Assembly: GCA_003170995.1 (NCBI GenBank)
Contig: PMXT01000065.1
Location: 1-6,816, forward strand
Direction: 5' to 3'
Source of the DNA: Actinomycetota bacterium
GTDB taxonomy: Bacteria > Actinomycetota > Thermoleophilia > Gaiellales > Gaiellaceae
Length of the DNA: 6,816 bases
Shown here: positions 5,339 to 6,816 of the stretch, piece after piece
Numbering within the stretch: the stretch's first letter is position 1
Layout: each line of letters starts with the position of its first letter
Translations under genes and position numbers: made by a program
Notes under the pieces: model-generated
The model's database searches: none
What the model saw: the letters and a program-made list of their open reading frames with translations, nothing else
What the model was told of the DNA's origin: nothing

Positions 5339-5352
5339 CGAACATATGTTCT
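5339..5352. promoter_or_regulatory. LexA (SOS) box 2, containing the start codon
   Basis: CGAACATATGTTCT holds the perfect 12-bp palindrome GAACATATGTTC (5340-5351), another GAAC-N4-GTTC match. Its centre is 25 bp from that of box 1, about two and a half helical turns. It covers the expected transcription start, and its central ATG (5346-5348) is the start codon. Two boxes suggest tight repression. Confidence 0.7.
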
Positions 5353-5591
5353 CCCGCTTCGTTACGATTGTTCTTCTGCTAGTCGCTCTGTGGGGTGGTC
5401 TGGCGCATACGTCGGGCGCATCGGGACACGGCGGTACATATGTGGTCAAGTCGGGTGACACCCTCTGGTCGATCGCTCACCGCTTCTACGGCGGCGATTC
5501 GCGCAGGGGTGCATGGGATCTCGAGCGCCGAAACGATCTCGGGCAAGGCGCAGCGCTGGCTCCAGGGCAACGCCTAGTCCTTCCCTGGTAG
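5346..5591 (+). CDS. Membrane-anchored LysM protein, probable SOS-induced cell-division inhibitor (YneA/ChiZ-like)
   Basis: This 81-residue protein has one hydrophobic segment (about 5-20) acting as a membrane anchor or uncleaved signal. A short Gly/Ser/His linker (21-30) follows. A single LysM domain fills the rest (31-80), with YVVKSGDTLWSIAHRFYGG at its N-terminal half and LAPGQRLVLP at its end. LysM binds the glycan strands of peptidoglycan, so the domain should face the cell-wall side. A short TM + LysM protein under LexA control is the design of B. subtilis YneA and mycobacterial ChiZ (Rv2719c), which delay division after DNA damage and are encoded beside lexA. Here lexA is not adjacent. 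The role is inferred from promoter plus architecture. The ATG lies inside LexA box 2; an ATG at 5335 is out of frame. A general wall-binding role remains possible. Confidence 0.9.
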   Translation: MFSRFVTIVLLLVALWGGLAHTSGASGHGGTYVVKSGDTLWSIAHRFYGGDSRRGAWDLERRNDLGQGAALAPGQRLVLPW

Positions 5592-5655
5592 GAATTCGCA
5601 AGCGAAAAGCCGTCTCACCTCGTTTCGCGCGGAGCTTTGGCAGTAGGGAAGTTCT

Positions 5656-5661
5656 TATACT
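5656..5661 (+). promoter_or_regulatory. Candidate -10 element of the DUF167-dksA-lspA unit
   Basis: TATACT (5/6 to TATAAT) ends 7 bases before the DUF167 ATG at 5669, so a transcript from it would be leaderless. No good -35 is seen at 16-18 bp upstream; the nearest T-rich sequence is CTTTGG (5635-5640), at 15 bp. An upstream dyad, GCGAAA (5602-5607) with TTTCGC (5623-5628), could be a weak terminator of the LysM gene or a regulator site. This promoter would let the following genes run independently of the SOS promoter. Confidence 0.4.
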
Positions 5662-5668
5662 GAGAGAT

Positions 5669-5980
5669 ATGTCGGGGGCGCAGACGCGGCTCTCCCTACG
5701 CGTCTCACCCGGCGCCAGGAAGAGCGCCGTCGTCGGCCGCTATGGGGAGAGGTGGAAGATACGGGTGGCTGCTCCTGCGGAGTCTGGGAGAGCCAATGAA
5801 GCCCTACTCGCGCTGCTCGGGAAGACGCTAGGAGTTACTCGATCGCAGGTTCGAGTCGTTACCGGAGTTGGCGCTCGTGACAAGATTGTGGAAGTGATAG
5901 GAATCAACGCCGAGGAGAGCGAGCGCCTGCTAAGCGCCTCGGCTGGAGAAGGCGAGGCAAATGAAGGCAAGCGAGCGTAA
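5669..5980 (+). CDS. DUF167 / YggU family protein
   Basis: This 103-residue protein matches the DUF167 (UPF0235, YggU) family along most of its length. It has LRVSPGARKSAVVG (10-23), IRVAAPAESGRANEALLALL (31-50), VRVVTGVGARDKIVEV (61-76), and a charged C-terminal tail. The family is small, soluble, widespread and of unknown biochemical function. The frame is open far upstream inside the LysM gene, but family-like sequence begins at the chosen ATG, which also follows a -10 element by 7 bases. GAGAG next to the ATG is too close to be a normal ribosome site. The last 20 bases overlap the DksA-like gene, indicating an operon. Confidence 0.93.
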   Translation: MSGAQTRLSLRVSPGARKSAVVGRYGERWKIRVAAPAESGRANEALLALLGKTLGVTRSQVRVVTGVGARDKIVEVIGINAEESERLLSASAGEGEANEGKRA

Positions 5981-6329
5981 CGGTTATAAAAAGTCGCTTC
6001 TCGAAGAGAAAGAGCGCCTGAGCGCCGCGCTCGAGTACCTGCACGCGGAGAACCCCGGAGCCGACGAGGAGCAGGAGCTCGAGCTCAGTAGCCTCCAAGA
6101 GCATCTCGCCGAGGCTGGGTCGGTGACGCTGGAAAGGGAGATCGACTACTCGCTCGAGGAGGTCGTGAACGAGCGGCTCGCGGCGATCACAAAGGCGCTC
6201 GAACGAATCGAGCAGGGAAGCTTCGGCCTCTGCGTGTCATGTGCGGCGCCAGTCGCTGCCGAGCGTCTAGCGGCGCTGCCGTGGGCGAGTCTCTGTATCG
6301 ACTGCAAACGTCGTGAGGAGCGCGGTTGA
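5961..6329 (+). CDS. DksA/TraR-type C4 zinc-finger protein
   Basis: This 122-residue protein is mainly helical and highly charged over residues 1-85, consistent with a coiled coil. A C4 zinc finger follows: CVSC (C91, C94) and CIDC (C112, C115), with the typical FGLCVSC...RLAALPWASLC spacing. DksA/TraR proteins enter the RNA polymerase secondary channel; DksA works with ppGpp. The acidic DxxDxA tip of E. coli DksA is not recognisable here, so a direct polymerase effect is uncertain. Start ATG at 5961 has AAGG (5949-5952) and GAGG (5954-5957) upstream, within the coding end of DUF167, with a 20-base overlap. The stop TGA overlaps the TTG of lspA. Close relatives occur before lspA in several actinobacteria, from memory. 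Confidence 0.93.
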   Translation: MKASERNGYKKSLLEEKERLSAALEYLHAENPGADEEQELELSSLQEHLAEAGSVTLEREIDYSLEEVVNERLAAITKALERIEQGSFGLCVSCAAPVAAERLAALPWASLCIDCKRREERG

Positions 6330-6816
6330 GCGAGCAGATTCGCCAACTCCCCGAGGTACGAGTCGGCTCTTCTCCCGACGCCCTCACGCCGATCTCGGTC
6401 GCCGAGAAGCAACTCGGTGCCGGGTTTTGGCAATGGTTCAGCTTCGCCTTGGTTGCGCTCAGTGCGCTAGGTGCCGATCAGCTGACCAAGTGGCTCGTGA
6501 CCAGCCGCCTGGCGATCGACTCGAGCGTATCGGTAGCGGGTCCCCTCGAGATCAGCCATGTGCAGAACTCCGGTATCGCCTTCGGGTTGTTTTCACAGTC
6601 CACTTCGCTGGTAATCGTTTTGACTTCGGCCGTAGTCCTCTGGATGGTCGTCTTCTTCGCACACTCGGGCGCGAGGCACCCGTTGCTGCCGGCGGCGCTC
6701 GGGCTTGTCGTTGGCGGCAGCGTCTCGAACCTGTTCGATCGTGTCACGAACGGTTACGTGACCGACTTCGTCGATTTCGGGCTCTGGCCGACGTTCAACC
6801 TCGCCGACTCGGCGGT
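6326..6816 (+). CDS. lspA: Lipoprotein signal peptidase (signal peptidase II), 3' end beyond window
   Basis: 163 codons of an aspartic protease of the inner membrane that removes the signal peptide of lipidated prolipoproteins. A 37-residue soluble N-terminal extension precedes the first membrane segment (about 38-58), which holds ADQLTKW (50-56). HVQNSGIAFG (78-87) matches the conserved NTGAAF region. GGSVSNLFDR (130-139) and FNLADSA (157-163) carry the catalytic aspartates D138 and D161. The gene is cut after the second one, so only the last membrane helix and tail are missing. The start is TTG at 6326, overlapping the DksA-like stop (TTGA). GAGGAG (6315-6320) lies 5 bases upstream, an excellent ribosome site. 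The overlap implies translational coupling. Confidence 0.97.
   Translation, partial: MSEQIRQLPEVRVGSSPDALTPISVAEKQLGAGFWQWFSFALVALSALGADQLTKWLVTSRLAIDSSVSVAGPLEISHVQNSGIAFGLFSQSTSLVIVLTSAVVLWMVVFFAHSGARHPLLPAALGLVVGGSVSNLFDRVTNGYVTDFVDFGLWPTFNLADSA

Noticed and set aside
5602..5628. GCGAAA/TTTCGC dyad as a terminator after the LysM gene
   Set aside because: The stem is only 6 bp with a 15-base loop and no T-run, so it is too weak to call as a terminator.

Overview
The window is GC-rich bacterial chromosome. Gene content and gene style point to Actinomycetota, possibly a deep-branching class such as Thermoleophilia. The signs are a HAD-GH65 fusion enzyme, an actinobacterial-type HIT/Ap4A phosphorylase beginning LWAPWRLEYV, GTG/TTG starts, several apparently leaderless promoters, and a DUF167 - DksA/TraR - lspA cluster. 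The class-level assignment is inference. I see no transposase, phage gene or CRISPR array.

Left part, minus strand (1-3202). A large fusion gene runs off the left edge; it has an N-terminal HAD phosphatase-like domain and a GH65 disaccharide-phosphorylase-like domain. Upstream of it are a 342-base non-coding gap and a two-gene unit made of an 82-residue unknown protein and a HIT-family nucleotide phosphorylase/hydrolase. A further non-coding stretch (3203-3539) holds a candidate promoter, a 12-bp palindrome, a strong hairpin that looks like a minus-strand terminator, and an AT-rich patch of nested inverted repeats.

Middle (3540-4738). A complete tRNA-Arg(CCG) lies on the plus strand, followed by a non-coding stretch with a long inverted repeat. 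Next comes a minus-strand pair: an XRE-type HTH regulator with a perfect dyad just upstream of its start, translationally coupled to a four-helix membrane protein ending in two zinc ribbons.

Right part, plus strand (4820-6816). The order is a YfcE/MJ0936-type metallophosphoesterase, an 81-residue membrane-anchored LysM protein, DUF167/YggU, a DksA/TraR-type zinc-finger protein, and the start of lspA. The highlight is the LysM gene. Its promoter has TTGACA and TACCAT separated by 17 bp, and a perfect CGAACACGTGTTCG palindrome sits exactly in that spacer. A second GAACATATGTTC palindrome contains the start codon. Both match the Gram-positive LexA (SOS) box, and a short TM + LysM protein is the architecture of SOS-induced division inhibitors such as YneA and ChiZ. 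I therefore propose a LexA-controlled, probably leaderless, cell-division checkpoint gene that is not next to lexA in this window. The downstream DUF167, DksA-like and lspA genes overlap and appear to be one translationally coupled unit.
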